Origin: Flectobacillus sp049240685
GTDB taxonomy: Bacteria > Bacteroidota > Bacteroidia > Cytophagales > Spirosomataceae
Direction of reading: 5' to 3'
DNA: 45,119 bases
Assembly: GCF_049240685.1 (NCBI RefSeq)
Contig: NZ_JBMLSD010000302.1
Span: forward strand, 1-45,119
Every line of letters starts with the position of its first letter. The stretch's first letter is position 1. Shown piece by piece: positions 17,749 through 26,524 of this stretch. Both the position numbers and the translations under genes were made by a program. The notes below the pieces were generated by a model. The model ran no database searches and was not told the DNA's origin. It was given only the letters and a program-made list of their open reading frames with translations.

Positions 17749-17867
17749 CTTTACACCAAATTTTACGTCTGTATAAAAAGAGACTTACCCTATTTTCTTG
17801 GGATTTTTATAATAATTGAGAGGTATTGCTTACAAAAAATTTCAAAAGTACAATTGAATAATTTTCT

Positions 17868-17875
17868 TACTTTTG
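17868..17875 (+). promoter_or_regulatory. Candidate -7 promoter element of nadC
   Basis: TACTTTTG matches TAnnTTTG and lies 25 nt before the nadC start codon, giving a leader near 20 nt. The -33 region is weak. Confidence 0.5.
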
Positions 17876-17900
17876 GGGCATAAAACAATCTGTATCTAGC

Positions 17901-18755
17901 ATGTTTAATTATTTAGAACCAACTTATATCAAAAACTTCATTCAAAATGCTTTGACTGAAGACGTCGGTGATGGCGACCATACTTCGCTCTCGACTGTAC
18001 CGCATGATGCCATTGGACGTGCCAGATTATTGGTAAAAGATAAAGGGATTTTGGCTGGTGTCGAACTCGCCAAAATGATTTTTGCAGAAGTTGATCCTGA
18101 ACTTCAGGTTACAACTATCCTCGAAGATGGTACCGCCATCGACCGTGGACAAATCGTATTAACCGTAGAGGGTCGTTCGCAGTCGATATTGAAGGCCGAG
18201 CGCTTGGTACTCAATTGTATGCAACGTATGTCGGGTATTGCTACCTACACACGCTCGATGGTTAATTTGATTGAGGGAACTAATACCAAGTTATTAGATA
18301 CCCGAAAAACAACGCCAAATTTTCGACTTTGTGAAAAATGGGCTTGCAAAATAGGGGGTGCCGTAAATCACCGCTATGCTCTTTTTGATATGATTTTGAT
18401 AAAAGATAATCACGTAGATTATGCGGGAGGTATTGCCAATGCGATTCGACAGGCAAATGAATATTTAGTACAAACGGGTAAAAATCTTCAAATCGAAATA
18501 GAAGTACGTAACCTCGATGAACTACAGCAAGTTTTAGCAATTGGTCAAGTAAGCAGAATCATGTTGGATAATTTTAGCTTTGAAAATCTTCGTGAGGCAG
18601 TTCGCTTAATCGATGGCAAATACTTGACTGAAGCTTCGGGCGGTATCAACGAAACTACCATTCGCCAATATGCAGAATGTGGCGTAGATTATATTTCAAG
18701 TGGTGCATTGACACACCAAATCAAAAGCTTAGATTTAAGCTTGAAAGCGTACTAA
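17901..18755 (+). CDS. nadC: Nicotinate-nucleotide diphosphorylase (carboxylating), quinolinate phosphoribosyltransferase
   Basis: NadC converts quinolinate and phosphoribosyl diphosphate to nicotinate mononucleotide with loss of CO2, the third step of de novo NAD synthesis. The 284-residue length is normal. Visible marks: ALTEDVGDGDHTS near 18-30, ERLVLNCMQRMSGIATYTR near 98, the substrate-binding TRKTTPNFR around 135, GGAVNHRYALFDMILIKDNH near 152-171, IEIEVRNLDEL near 198, and EASGGINETTIRQYAECGVD near the end, the phosphate-binding turn. It precedes nadA on the same strand; 313 bp with an inverted-repeat element separate them. Confidence 0.96.
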   Translation: MFNYLEPTYIKNFIQNALTEDVGDGDHTSLSTVPHDAIGRARLLVKDKGILAGVELAKMIFAEVDPELQVTTILEDGTAIDRGQIVLTVEGRSQSILKAERLVLNCMQRMSGIATYTRSMVNLIEGTNTKLLDTRKTTPNFRLCEKWACKIGGAVNHRYALFDMILIKDNHVDYAGGIANAIRQANEYLVQTGKNLQIEIEVRNLDELQQVLAIGQVSRIMLDNFSFENLREAVRLIDGKYLTEASGGINETTIRQYAECGVDYISSGALTHQIKSLDLSLKAY

Positions 18756-18765
18756 GGAATAATGA

Positions 18766-18904
18766 GGAATTGTGAGTTATGAATGTTTTCAGCGATTGTG
18801 GATTTGGGATTGCTGATTTCGGAAAAAATAGAAAAATACATTCATTTTCATAAAAGTAGCTAAAGATGCATGTCTCAACTCCGCTTGGTATAGCTCACAA
18901 CTCC
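18766..18904. repeat. Imperfect inverted-repeat spacer element between nadC and nadA
   Basis: Arms 18766-18780 (GGAATTGTGAGTTAT) and 18890-18904 (ATAGCTCACAACTCC) pair in 13 of 15 positions. The left side continues with GGATTTGGGATTGCTGATTT and CGG, related to the inverted sequence near 27970-27988. The rest of the 313-bp spacer (to 19068) shows no gene. Confidence 0.5.
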
Positions 18905-19068
18905 ATGGTACTGGATAGCATGAAAAATAAAGTTAATGACATAGCTATAGTATTTATCATGAATTGATACTAATAACGTAAATACGGTTAATAAATAACC
19001 TCCTTTTATCTATCTATCAAAGTCCGATATAATTTTTTAACTAGACAACAATTCACCGATTAATAAAG

Positions 19069-20058
19069 ATGAACTTACTAGACGAAGTAAATAAAGTAGG
19101 CTATGTGAGCCGTTCGGTACCTTTTAAGGGCACTGACTTAAAAGAAGAAATTTTAAAGCTCAAAAAGGAAAAAAATGCGGTAATCTTGGCTCACTATTAT
19201 GTAGATGCCGAAATTCAAGATTTGGCCGACTTTTTGGGAGATAGTCTTGCCTTGGCACAAGCAGCCGAAAAGACAGATGCCGACATGATTGTATTTTGTG
19301 GCGTGCATTTTATGGGTGAGACAGCCAAAATTTTGAACCCTAACAAAAAAGTGGTTATCCCCGATTTTAATGCAGGTTGTTCATTGGCAGATTCTGCGCC
19401 AAAAGAGGAATTTGCTGCTTTCAAGGCGCAGTATCCCGAAGCTGTTGTGGTAAGTTATATCAACTGTACAGCTGACGTAAAAGCCATGACAGATATTATT
19501 TGTACTTCGTCGAACGCCCTTAAAGTAGTTGAATCAATTCCTGCTGATAAGCAAATTATTTTTGCACCAGACGCCAACTTGGGAAGATATGTAGCGAAAA
19601 AAACAGGTCGTGACCTTATCCTTTGGGATGGAGCTTGTATCGTTCACATCGATATTTCGTTAGAGAAATTGAAAAAAGTAAAGGAAGAAAATCCTAATGC
19701 TTTATTAATCGCTCACCCAGAATGTAAAGAAGTGATTCTTTCGCAAGCTGATTTTGTAGGCTCAACTACTGCTCTTTTAAATTTTGTAAAAGATTCTGAT
19801 TACCAAGAGTTTATCGTAGCTACCGAAGCAGGTATTTTACATAAAATGAAGGAGTCTGTTCCAAACAAAAAGATTATTCCAGCTCCTGCCAACGAGAAAA
19901 ACACTTGTGCCTGTTCAGAATGTCCATACATGAAAATGAATACCTTGGAAAAACTCTACAACGCGATGTTCTATGAGTTACCAGAAATTCAGGTAGCAGA
20001 AGACGTTCGTGAGCCAGCACTTAAGGCTTTGAAAGCTATGTTGGATATTAGTAAATAG
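19069..20058 (+). CDS. nadA: Quinolinate synthase
   Basis: NadA condenses iminoaspartate with dihydroxyacetone phosphate to quinolinate on an oxygen-sensitive [4Fe-4S] cluster. The 329-residue protein contains the three expected cluster-ligand positions by spacing: Cys104 in NAGCSLADS, Cys190 in DGACIVH, and one of Cys280, 282 or 285 in NTCACSECPYMKMNT. The pseudo-threefold substrate-site motifs AHYYVDAEIQDLADFLGDSL (41-60), CTSSNA (145-150) and AHPEC (215-219) are also present. It works with nadC just upstream. L-aspartate oxidase (nadB), which would supply iminoaspartate, is not in this window. A very long hairpin lies 17 nt behind the stop. Confidence 0.96.
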   Translation: MNLLDEVNKVGYVSRSVPFKGTDLKEEILKLKKEKNAVILAHYYVDAEIQDLADFLGDSLALAQAAEKTDADMIVFCGVHFMGETAKILNPNKKVVIPDFNAGCSLADSAPKEEFAAFKAQYPEAVVVSYINCTADVKAMTDIICTSSNALKVVESIPADKQIIFAPDANLGRYVAKKTGRDLILWDGACIVHIDISLEKLKKVKEENPNALLIAHPECKEVILSQADFVGSTTALLNFVKDSDYQEFIVATEAGILHKMKESVPNKKIIPAPANEKNTCACSECPYMKMNTLEKLYNAMFYELPEIQVAEDVREPALKALKAMLDISK

Positions 20059-20074
20059 AAATACTTTAGGACTT

Positions 20075-20124
20075 AGTCTATACAAGAATAGGGGCGCTGA
20101 TGTGTCCCTATTCTTGTATAGACT
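20075..20124 (+). terminator. Perfect 19-bp hairpin after nadA, probable terminator
   Basis: Arms AGTCTATACAAGAATAGGG (20075-20093) and its exact reverse complement (20106-20124) enclose 12 nt. It lies 17 nt behind the stop of nadA. The T tract is poor (TATATGG), so termination rather than another role is not certain. Confidence 0.55.
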
Positions 20125-20161
20125 TATATGGATTATGCCGTTAGAATTTGCAGATTTATCT

Positions 20162-20299
20162 GATTACTGGACAAAATTGAATATACTAGTTCAAGACTTA
20201 GTCTTGGACTCATTCTTTAACAGTTTGAAACTGTTTTTATAAAATTCAGTAGAAAAGTATAAAAACCTGAATCATACTTTATCGTTTTATCCAGTAATC
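20162..20299. repeat. 138-bp nested palindrome, possible structured RNA or mobile remnant
   Basis: Closing arms GATTACTGGACAAAA (20162-20176) and TTTTATCCAGTAATC (20285-20299) pair in 14 of 15 positions. Inside are three hairpins: 20188-20197 with 20201-20210, 20219-20224 with 20230-20235, and 20254-20260 with 20274-20280. The word GACTTA occurs four times in and around the element (20070, 20121, 20195, 20304), twice as GACTTATAT flanking it. No gene lies here. Confidence 0.55.
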
Positions 20300-20360
20300 A
20301 ACAGACTTATATAAACACCACACAATCCCAAGAACCTTTTCAACAAATCACGACTTTTCC

Positions 20361-20396
20361 CTAACCCCACTTTGTGCCTCTGTGCCTTTGCCCCTA
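20361..20396. repeat. Single arm of the GTGCCT-word repeat family
   Basis: CACTTTGTGCCTCTGTGCCT followed by TTGCCCCT resembles the arms of the inverted repeat near 26.4 kb. No opposite arm is seen here. The remaining spacer to 20497 shows no gene. Confidence 0.4.
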
Positions 20397-20497
20397 AACA
20401 TCCCTCTTCATTAAATAATCATTAACAATATTATCTAGCTATTACGCTTTGGGAATCTTGGGGCAACTTTGTGCTGATTTTCAAATTTCCCTTTGAT

Positions 20498-22126
20498 ATG
20501 TTGTCTATAAAACTGCACGCCAAATTTCTGCTTGTCCTTTGGGCTTTGGGTATTGTACTTCATGGTTCGGCTCAAACCCTCGATAAAGATACTTTTTACA
20601 GTGAAATCCCTCATCCAGATACCAAACTGCTCAAGCTCAAAGCCCAATACAACTCGGCTGTCGAAAGACAACAAATGCTTGAGGCTGGACTGTACCTTCA
20701 ACAAATGGGACAATTATGTTTTCATTTTGGGCATTATCCACAAGCTTTGGAGCTTCATTTACAAGCTAATAAGGTGTTGAAAAGCCAACAAAAGCCCCTA
20801 CTTTTGGCTGATAACCTTTGCGACTTGGGACTTTTGTATTATTACCTCCGCAATCCCAATGCGGCTCAGCAACAATATCAGGAAGCTTTACAGATTTTTC
20901 AGAAACAAAAAGAACCAAGTGGAATCGCCAAAACTTATGGCCGTTTGGGACATTTGTATGAAAAGCAAGGGAAATATCCTTTGGCACTCGACTTTCAACG
21001 TAAAGCTATCAATGAATATCAAAAAGCTGGTAATCAGAGTGGTATTGCCAAAATTTATGAAAATTTAGGAAGTATTTTTGAAGATTTATCTCGGTATGAC
21101 TCAGCCTATTTCTATTTCAACAAAGCCCTAACTGTCAACCAAATAGCTAAAGATGAATTGTCACAAATAGAAGTGCTCAATAATTTGGGAGATGTTTTAA
21201 GAAAAACGGGAAAAACCCAAGAGGGACTTAATTATTCGAGAAAAGCCCTATTGCTTTCACAATCACTTAAAGAAAAATATCAAGAAGCCAGTGCTTACAG
21301 AGATATATCGAGAGCCTTGCACGATTTAGGACGTAACGATAGTGCCTATTTCTATCTTGAACTGAGTCGGAAAATGACTATGGATATTTATTCCGAAAAA
21401 AGTATGCAGCAAATGGCTGTACTACAAGTGATGTATGATATTGCCAAAAAAAATGCAGAAATCGAACGTCTCGACCATGCCACCAAAACCAACCAAATTG
21501 TGGGTATTGCTGTAGCAGTGGTATTGGTTTTGTTAGGAAGCTTGGGCTTTGTGATTATGAGTCGCCAACGTATGAAAATTGCTAATGAATTACATCTTAA
21601 CCAACAAAATCAAAAGGTATCCGAAACCGAACAGGCCTTGATGCAAGCGGCTTTGCGCAATCAGCAATTGGAGGAAGAGTACCTGAAAAATCAACTCGAA
21701 ATCAAAACGCAAGAATTGAGCGCACACACTTTGCACGTCATTCAAAAAAATCAGCTTTTGCAAAAACTGTATTTGCGTTTGGAAGAGACGTTGAAAGATG
21801 ACCGAAAAAATGTTTCAAAAAATCTGAAACAAATCATGCAGGAAATCCATCAAAGTTTTACCCACGATCACGATTGGGAGCACTTTCGTCATGTGTTTGA
21901 GCAGGTGCATCAAAGGTTTTTAGAAAAACTAAAATCTCATACCGAACAACTTACCTCCAACGATATTCGCTTGATTGCTTTACTCAAAATGAATCTTAAT
22001 TCTGCCGAAATCGCCTCCTTATTAGGTGTATCACAAGATAGCTTGCGAGTGCTCAGATATCGTCTTCGCAAGAAGCTCAATTTGGCTCAAGGAGAAAATC
22101 TTTCTTCCTTTATTCAGTCTTTATAA
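20498..22126 (+). CDS. TPR sensor-regulator with transmembrane helix, coiled coil and C-terminal HTH
   Basis: This 542-residue protein is an apparent one-component regulator spanning the inner membrane. It has a signal peptide (MLSIKLHAKFLLVLWALGIV, cleavage near GSAQ), periplasmic TPR repeats (about residues 45-300: YPLALDFQRKAINEYQKAGN, YDSAYFYFNKALTV, TQEGLNYSRKALLLSQ), one membrane helix (about 333-355, VGIAVAVVLVLLGSLGF), a cytoplasmic coiled coil rich in Gln/Glu, and a C-terminal LuxR-like helix-turn-helix (about 485-540: DIRLIALLKMNLNSAEIASL, then LGVSQDSLRVLRYRLRKKL). The ATG at 20498 opens the signal peptide and is preferred to the one at 20471. It directly precedes the TonB receptor-phytase genes and probably controls them. 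Confidence 0.85.
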   Translation: MLSIKLHAKFLLVLWALGIVLHGSAQTLDKDTFYSEIPHPDTKLLKLKAQYNSAVERQQMLEAGLYLQQMGQLCFHFGHYPQALELHLQANKVLKSQQKPLLLADNLCDLGLLYYYLRNPNAAQQQYQEALQIFQKQKEPSGIAKTYGRLGHLYEKQGKYPLALDFQRKAINEYQKAGNQSGIAKIYENLGSIFEDLSRYDSAYFYFNKALTVNQIAKDELSQIEVLNNLGDVLRKTGKTQEGLNYSRKALLLSQSLKEKYQEASAYRDISRALHDLGRNDSAYFYLELSRKMTMDIYSEKSMQQMAVLQVMYDIAKKNAEIERLDHATKTNQIVGIAVAVVLVLLGSLGFVIMSRQRMKIANELHLNQQNQKVSETEQALMQAALRNQQLEEEYLKNQLEIKTQELSAHTLHVIQKNQLLQKLYLRLEETLKDDRKNVSKNLKQIMQEIHQSFTHDHDWEHFRHVFEQVHQRFLEKLKSHTEQLTSNDIRLIALLKMNLNSAEIASLLGVSQDSLRVLRYRLRKKLNLAQGENLSSFIQSL

Positions 22127-22135
22127 TTCAGAAAC

Positions 22136-22268
22136 GTAACGTTAACAATTTGATAATGTAACGTTTTTAAAAACAAAAAATACTGATTTACAAATAGTTA
22201 AACGGATTAAATTCACGCTGTTGCTTTTTTGTTAACGCTCTTTGTAACGCTGTTTCCTTTTTGTAACG
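22136..22268. promoter_or_regulatory. Cluster of GTAACG repeats, candidate operator sites
   Basis: GTAACG occurs exactly at 22136-22141, 22158-22163, 22244-22249 and 22263-22268, with variants GTTAACG at 22231 and GTTAAACG at 22197. The first pair is 22 nt apart, about two helical turns. The cluster ends just before the promoter-like site of the TonB receptor gene. Confidence 0.45.
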
Positions 22269-22275
22269 GCACAAA

Positions 22276-22308
22276 TTTGCAAATCAAAATAGACTTGTCG
22301 CACCTTTG
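22276..22308 (+). promoter_or_regulatory. Candidate promoter of the TonB receptor-phytase operon
   Basis: TTTG (22276-22279), 21 nt, then CACCTTTG (22301-22308), one base from TAnnTTTG. The leader to the start at 22374 would be about 60 nt. The last GTAACG copy ends 8 nt upstream. Confidence 0.45.
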
Positions 22309-22373
22309 TCACAGCAAAAACAACGAGGCTCTCGATGCTCATCCGTATTCAAGTTAGGTCTCAATCGACAATT

Positions 22374-25118
22374 ATGTGCAAATATTTTATAATGCTTTGG
22401 TGTTGCCTAATGGCACACATTGGATTTACGCAAAACTTTCAACTTCATGGCTCAGTTGCCGACCAACAAACAGGCGAACCGCTCGTTGGTGCTGTCGTAA
22501 GGGCTGTTCCACAAGGAGTTTATGATGTGGTGGGATTAGACGGAAACTTTCGTATCAAAGGACTCAAAAAAGGAACTCATACCATCAAAGTAAGCTATGT
22601 GGGTTATCAGTCTTTTGAGGAAACTATCGAAATTTCGCAACATACCAACCGCAAAATTCAGCTTAAACCTCATGCTAATCAGACACTCGAAGAAGTGGTG
22701 GTGTCGGCTAATAGTGATAAATCTTCTGAACTTGCCGCTCGCTCCGCCGAACGCAATGCGCTACAGTTGATGAATATCGTTTCGGGAAAAGCCATCGAAA
22801 TTTCACCTGATTTAACGGTTGCCAACTTGGTACAACGTGTTTCGGGTATCTCAATCGAACGAAATAGCAATGGTGATGGGCAATACGCCATTATGCGTGG
22901 TATGGACAAACGCTATAATTATACTTTGGTCAATGGTATCAAAATTCCAAGTCCAGACAATAAATATCGCTATGTACCTTTAGATATATTCCCTTCCGAG
23001 CTGTTAGGTCGCTTAGAAGTAAGCAAATCTCTTACGCCCGACAAAGAAGGCGATGCAGTTGGTGGTGTAATCAACATGGTGATGAAAGAAGCACCGACAC
23101 AACTAGAACTAAAAGCCAATTTGGCTACAGGATACAGCGAATTGTTTATGAATCGCTCATTTGACTCGATGAACAAAAGTTTGATTCACACCCAGTCACC
23201 GTATGAGGCCTATGGAAAAACGTATTCTGCTACGATACAGGATTTTGCGAAAGGGTTTTTAGATACAAAATCAGCTTCGCCTATGCCAAATATCGTTGCG
23301 GGTTTGTCGGCAGGCAACCGCTATATGCATAATCGTTTGGGGGTAATTTTGGCAGGAAGTTTCCAAAATACTTTCCGTGGTAGTAATAGTGATTTTTACA
23401 ATTCTACTGTTTACGATACAGAAACAACTTCTCGAATTACTAGTTTGGCGCAACGTAATTACTCAGAGCAACAACAACGTTTGGGACTACATGCCAAACT
23501 AGATTTTGCCCTCAACTCACGTACTAAATTACAGTGGTACAATGCGTTTATGAATTTGCAAAACTGGCAGGTTCGCCAAACCAAAACTACTGATTTTTCT
23601 TCTGGTGGCTATGACCCTGTGGCAGGCAATGCTGGTCTAGGATTTTCGACTCGTTTAAGATATACTCGACAAAGTATTTTTAATTCAACTTTACAAGCTA
23701 AACACCAGTTAGCAACAAACCTTTCAGTGAACTGGTCGGCTGTGTATTCTTTGGCAACCAATGCTGTACCAGAAAATACTAGTGTGAATTTTTTAGGAAA
23801 AAGAGAAAAATTTGTTGAAACACTTACCTATCCAACTGAAAGCGCTCGTCGTTGGGAACATAACAACGACCAAGATATAGCGCTTTATGCAAATGTAAAT
23901 TACCTATTCAAAGGCATTGATTGGAGTGCTGGTGGTTTGTTTAGAACCAAGCAACGAGATAATTTTTATAACAACTATATCTTTAAACCTATTAATCCTT
24001 TTGCCCTTTATCAAACAGATTACAAGCAATATAGCGATTTGTCTTGGTCTCTGGAAAACCCTCGTGGTACGGTAGCATCGGCACTTAATTACAAAGCTTC
24101 CGAGCAAATAGGAGCAGCGTATGTTATGGGAAAATGGAGCTCAAAAGAGTGGCAAATCATCACAGGAGTTCGTGCCGAGCATACTTCGCAGGGATATGAT
24201 ATGCTATATCCTTTGGGCGAGCTTCGTCCATCTGGCACGCAAGATTATTGGGATATTTTGCCAAGCATTCACACAAAATATGCTTTGGAGCATAATCAAA
24301 ACTTACGTTTCTCTTATTTCCGTTCTATCAATCGCCCAGGATTTTTTGAAATTGTGCCGGGGAAAATTGTCAACGAAGAATACCAAGAACGTGGTAATCC
24401 AGACCTAAAACGTGCTGTTGCCGACAACATTGATTTCCGTTATGAGTATTTTCCTAATGCCTCAGACCAATTGATGGCTGGTGTTTTTTATAAAAATATT
24501 CAGAATCCTATTGAATATACATTGCAAGTGGACGAAACCCGTGGACAAGATGTGTTTTATACCCCAGGCAATTTTGGAACAGCTCAGAACTATGGCTTGG
24601 AATTGGATGTGATTAAAAACTTCCAAAACTTTGGCTTCAAAGCCAACTACACCTATACCAACTCAAACATTACGACCAAGAAGATGATTCGTATTCGTAA
24701 TGCCCAAGGCAACCTAGAGCCTCGTAGCGTTGACCAAACTCGTCCGATGTATGGGCAGTCGGCACATGTAGGAAATCTATCTGTTTTTTATAAAGATGGT
24801 AAAAAAGGCATTGACGCACAATTGGCAGCTTCGTATACGGGCGAGCGTATCAACACCGTATCTCAATTTTTGAACAATGACCTTTGGCAAGAAGCTTTTA
24901 TCCAAATGGATGCTTCTATCGAAAAAAATATAGGGAAACATTGGACGATTTTTGTTAAGGCTAATAACCTTTTAAACACACCAATGCGTGTTTTTATCAA
25001 AAATAGCAATCCTGTAAACTCGTCTATTCCAGAACAATCAAACCTTAGTAACAAAACTTTAATTCGACAAGACTATTATCAACGCAGCTATTTATTAGGC
25101 TTGCGCTTCAAACTTTAA
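22374..25118 (+). CDS. TonB-dependent receptor with N-terminal carboxypeptidase-regulatory-like domain
   Basis: This 914-residue outer-membrane protein should import a large or scarce substrate with energy from TonB. Order of parts: signal peptide (MCKYFIMLWCCLMAHIGFTQ), a carboxypeptidase-regulatory-like beta sandwich (residues 22-105: GSVADQQTGEPLVGAVVRAV, SYVGYQSF), a plug domain with TLEEVVVSA as TonB box-like segment and NLVQRVSGISIERNSNGDGQ, GGVINMVMKE, and a 22-strand barrel ending SYLLGLRFKL. There is no SusD partner next to it. The downstream lipoprotein (20 nt behind) and phytase suggest phytate, inositol phosphate or phosphate-linked nutrients as substrate; that is inference. The start at 22374 opens the signal peptide. 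Confidence 0.92.
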   Translation: MCKYFIMLWCCLMAHIGFTQNFQLHGSVADQQTGEPLVGAVVRAVPQGVYDVVGLDGNFRIKGLKKGTHTIKVSYVGYQSFEETIEISQHTNRKIQLKPHANQTLEEVVVSANSDKSSELAARSAERNALQLMNIVSGKAIEISPDLTVANLVQRVSGISIERNSNGDGQYAIMRGMDKRYNYTLVNGIKIPSPDNKYRYVPLDIFPSELLGRLEVSKSLTPDKEGDAVGGVINMVMKEAPTQLELKANLATGYSELFMNRSFDSMNKSLIHTQSPYEAYGKTYSATIQDFAKGFLDTKSASPMPNIVAGLSAGNRYMHNRLGVILAGSFQNTFRGSNSDFYNSTVYDTETTSRITSLAQRNYSEQQQRLGLHAKLDFALNSRTKLQWYNAFMNLQNWQVRQTKTTDFSSGGYDPVAGNAGLGFSTRLRYTRQSIFNSTLQAKHQLATNLSVNWSAVYSLATNAVPENTSVNFLGKREKFVETLTYPTESARRWEHNNDQDIALYANVNYLFKGIDWSAGGLFRTKQRDNFYNNYIFKPINPFALYQTDYKQYSDLSWSLENPRGTVASALNYKASEQIGAAYVMGKWSSKEWQIITGVRAEHTSQGYDMLYPLGELRPSGTQDYWDILPSIHTKYALEHNQNLRFSYFRSINRPGFFEIVPGKIVNEEYQERGNPDLKRAVADNIDFRYEYFPNASDQLMAGVFYKNIQNPIEYTLQVDETRGQDVFYTPGNFGTAQNYGLELDVIKNFQNFGFKANYTYTNSNITTKKMIRIRNAQGNLEPRSVDQTRPMYGQSAHVGNLSVFYKDGKKGIDAQLAASYTGERINTVSQFLNNDLWQEAFIQMDASIEKNIGKHWTIFVKANNLLNTPMRVFIKNSNPVNSSIPEQSNLSNKTLIRQDYYQRSYLLGLRFKL

Positions 25119-25138
25119 TTCTAATTTTTACAAAAAAC

Positions 25139-26386
25139 ATGAAAACTTCAAGCATTTTAGCAAGTGTCTTGTTGCTGGCATCGCTATGCACAAGCTGTAC
25201 AAAAGACAACTCAGATCCAAAGCCAGAGGAACAAACTGTAGCGGGCGAAGTATCGGGTACATGGAAAAAAGGAAGCATTATTCAAGTAACTGGCGACATT
25301 ATTGTGCCTGCGGGAAAAACGCTAAGCATCGAAGAAGGAGTAACCGTGGTGATGGACACAACGGCAAAGCCTGAAATTATCGTTAATGGTAACTTATATG
25401 CTACAGGTAATGCGAGTAATCCAGTCAAATTTACGGTTCCAGAAACGGCTCGTACCACAAAATACAAATTTGGTAAGCTTTGGGGTGGAATTTTGGCTAG
25501 CAAAACTTGTGCTGAATTAGTGTTAGACAATGTTATCTTAGAATATGGTGGTGCTACCACTACAGAAGCTTCTACTTCGGTAAAATTAGGTTTATATAAA
25601 GCGGCTAGTGGCGAAAACGTGCCAGCGCTTTGGTATTCAAATGTATCAGGTAAATTGGTGGTGGTTAATAGCATTTTCCGCAATTTCAATGAAGACTGTA
25701 CTTATTTAGAAGGTGGAAGTATTATTTTCTCAAATAATAAATTCTATACTACAGGTGTTACAGGTGGCGAAGCTATCAATATCAAATCGGGCTGTATTGC
25801 TGATGTGGCTTATAATTTGGTTTACAGTACCAACACCAACGCTCTTAAACTATCAAACTCAGGCGACCGTACTCCACAAGCATACGTGGTAGCTTACAAC
25901 AATACCTTGTTAAACACAGGCTGGAGACGCCCAACCATCAAAGGCGGTTCTATCTGGATCGAGGCTAGTGTGCGTGCTGATTTGTACAACAACCTATTGG
26001 CTAATTGTCGTTTCGGTATCAAACGTGATGTGAAAAAACCAGAAGATTCTCGTTCGGTGATTCAAAACAACTTGTACTATGGCTATAATCAAACGACGGT
26101 AGATCAGTTCCAACCAACAGCCGAAATCGCATCGGGCACAAACGAAATCCGTGGTACAAAGGCGGGAGATAACGATCCAAAGTTTGCGAACTACCCCTTA
26201 TCAACCGATGTCATGAACGCCGATTACAATAGCTCATGGGATTTCTCGTTATTATCAGGCTCGGCTGCTTTGAACAAGGGTATCACTACCTTTACGCGTA
26301 ATTTCAAAACAGGTATTACGGCCAACGGCAAAACATACACTTCCCCAGAACCAGCTAATTATATTGGTGCTTTTGGTGGGAAGTAG
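25139..26386 (+). CDS. Lipoprotein with right-handed beta-helix-like repeats
   Basis: This 415-residue protein has a lipoprotein signal peptide with lipobox LCTSC, acylated Cys20, followed by TKDNSD; a Lys-Asp pair right behind the cysteine resembles the surface-export signal of Bacteroidota lipoproteins. The mature part has stacked short strands (IEEGVTVVMDTTAKPEIIVN, ILEYGGATT, VVVNSIFRNFNEDC, IIFSNNKFYTT) and ends SAALNKGI...NYIGAFGGK, typical of parallel beta-helix proteins. Such folds bind or cut polysaccharides but no catalytic residues can be named. Placed 20 nt behind the receptor gene, it may be a surface partner that captures substrate. Confidence 0.78.
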   Translation: MKTSSILASVLLLASLCTSCTKDNSDPKPEEQTVAGEVSGTWKKGSIIQVTGDIIVPAGKTLSIEEGVTVVMDTTAKPEIIVNGNLYATGNASNPVKFTVPETARTTKYKFGKLWGGILASKTCAELVLDNVILEYGGATTTEASTSVKLGLYKAASGENVPALWYSNVSGKLVVVNSIFRNFNEDCTYLEGGSIIFSNNKFYTTGVTGGEAINIKSGCIADVAYNLVYSTNTNALKLSNSGDRTPQAYVVAYNNTLLNTGWRRPTIKGGSIWIEASVRADLYNNLLANCRFGIKRDVKKPEDSRSVIQNNLYYGYNQTTVDQFQPTAEIASGTNEIRGTKAGDNDPKFANYPLSTDVMNADYNSSWDFSLLSGSAALNKGITTFTRNFKTGITANGKTYTSPEPANYIGAFGGK

Positions 26387-26396
26387 ATTAATAATG

Positions 26397-26503
26397 AAGT
26401 GAACAGGCACATAGGTGCAAAGGCACAAAGGGTGTGGAGTTTTATAAAAGCTTCATTAATTTAAAAATACTTTGTCACTTTATGCCTTTGCGCCTGTTCA
26501 CTT
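26397..26503. repeat. Imperfect inverted-repeat element between lipoprotein and phytase genes
   Basis: AAGTGAACAGGC (26397-26408) pairs exactly with GCCTGTTCACTT (26492-26503). Inward, the arms continue with repeated GCAAAGGCA-type words. It belongs with the AGGCA-word elements at 6.1, 33.2 and 45.1 kb. The RNA hairpin could weaken or stabilise parts of the operon message. Confidence 0.65.
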
Positions 26504-26524
26504 TGAACAAAACCAACTTATTTC

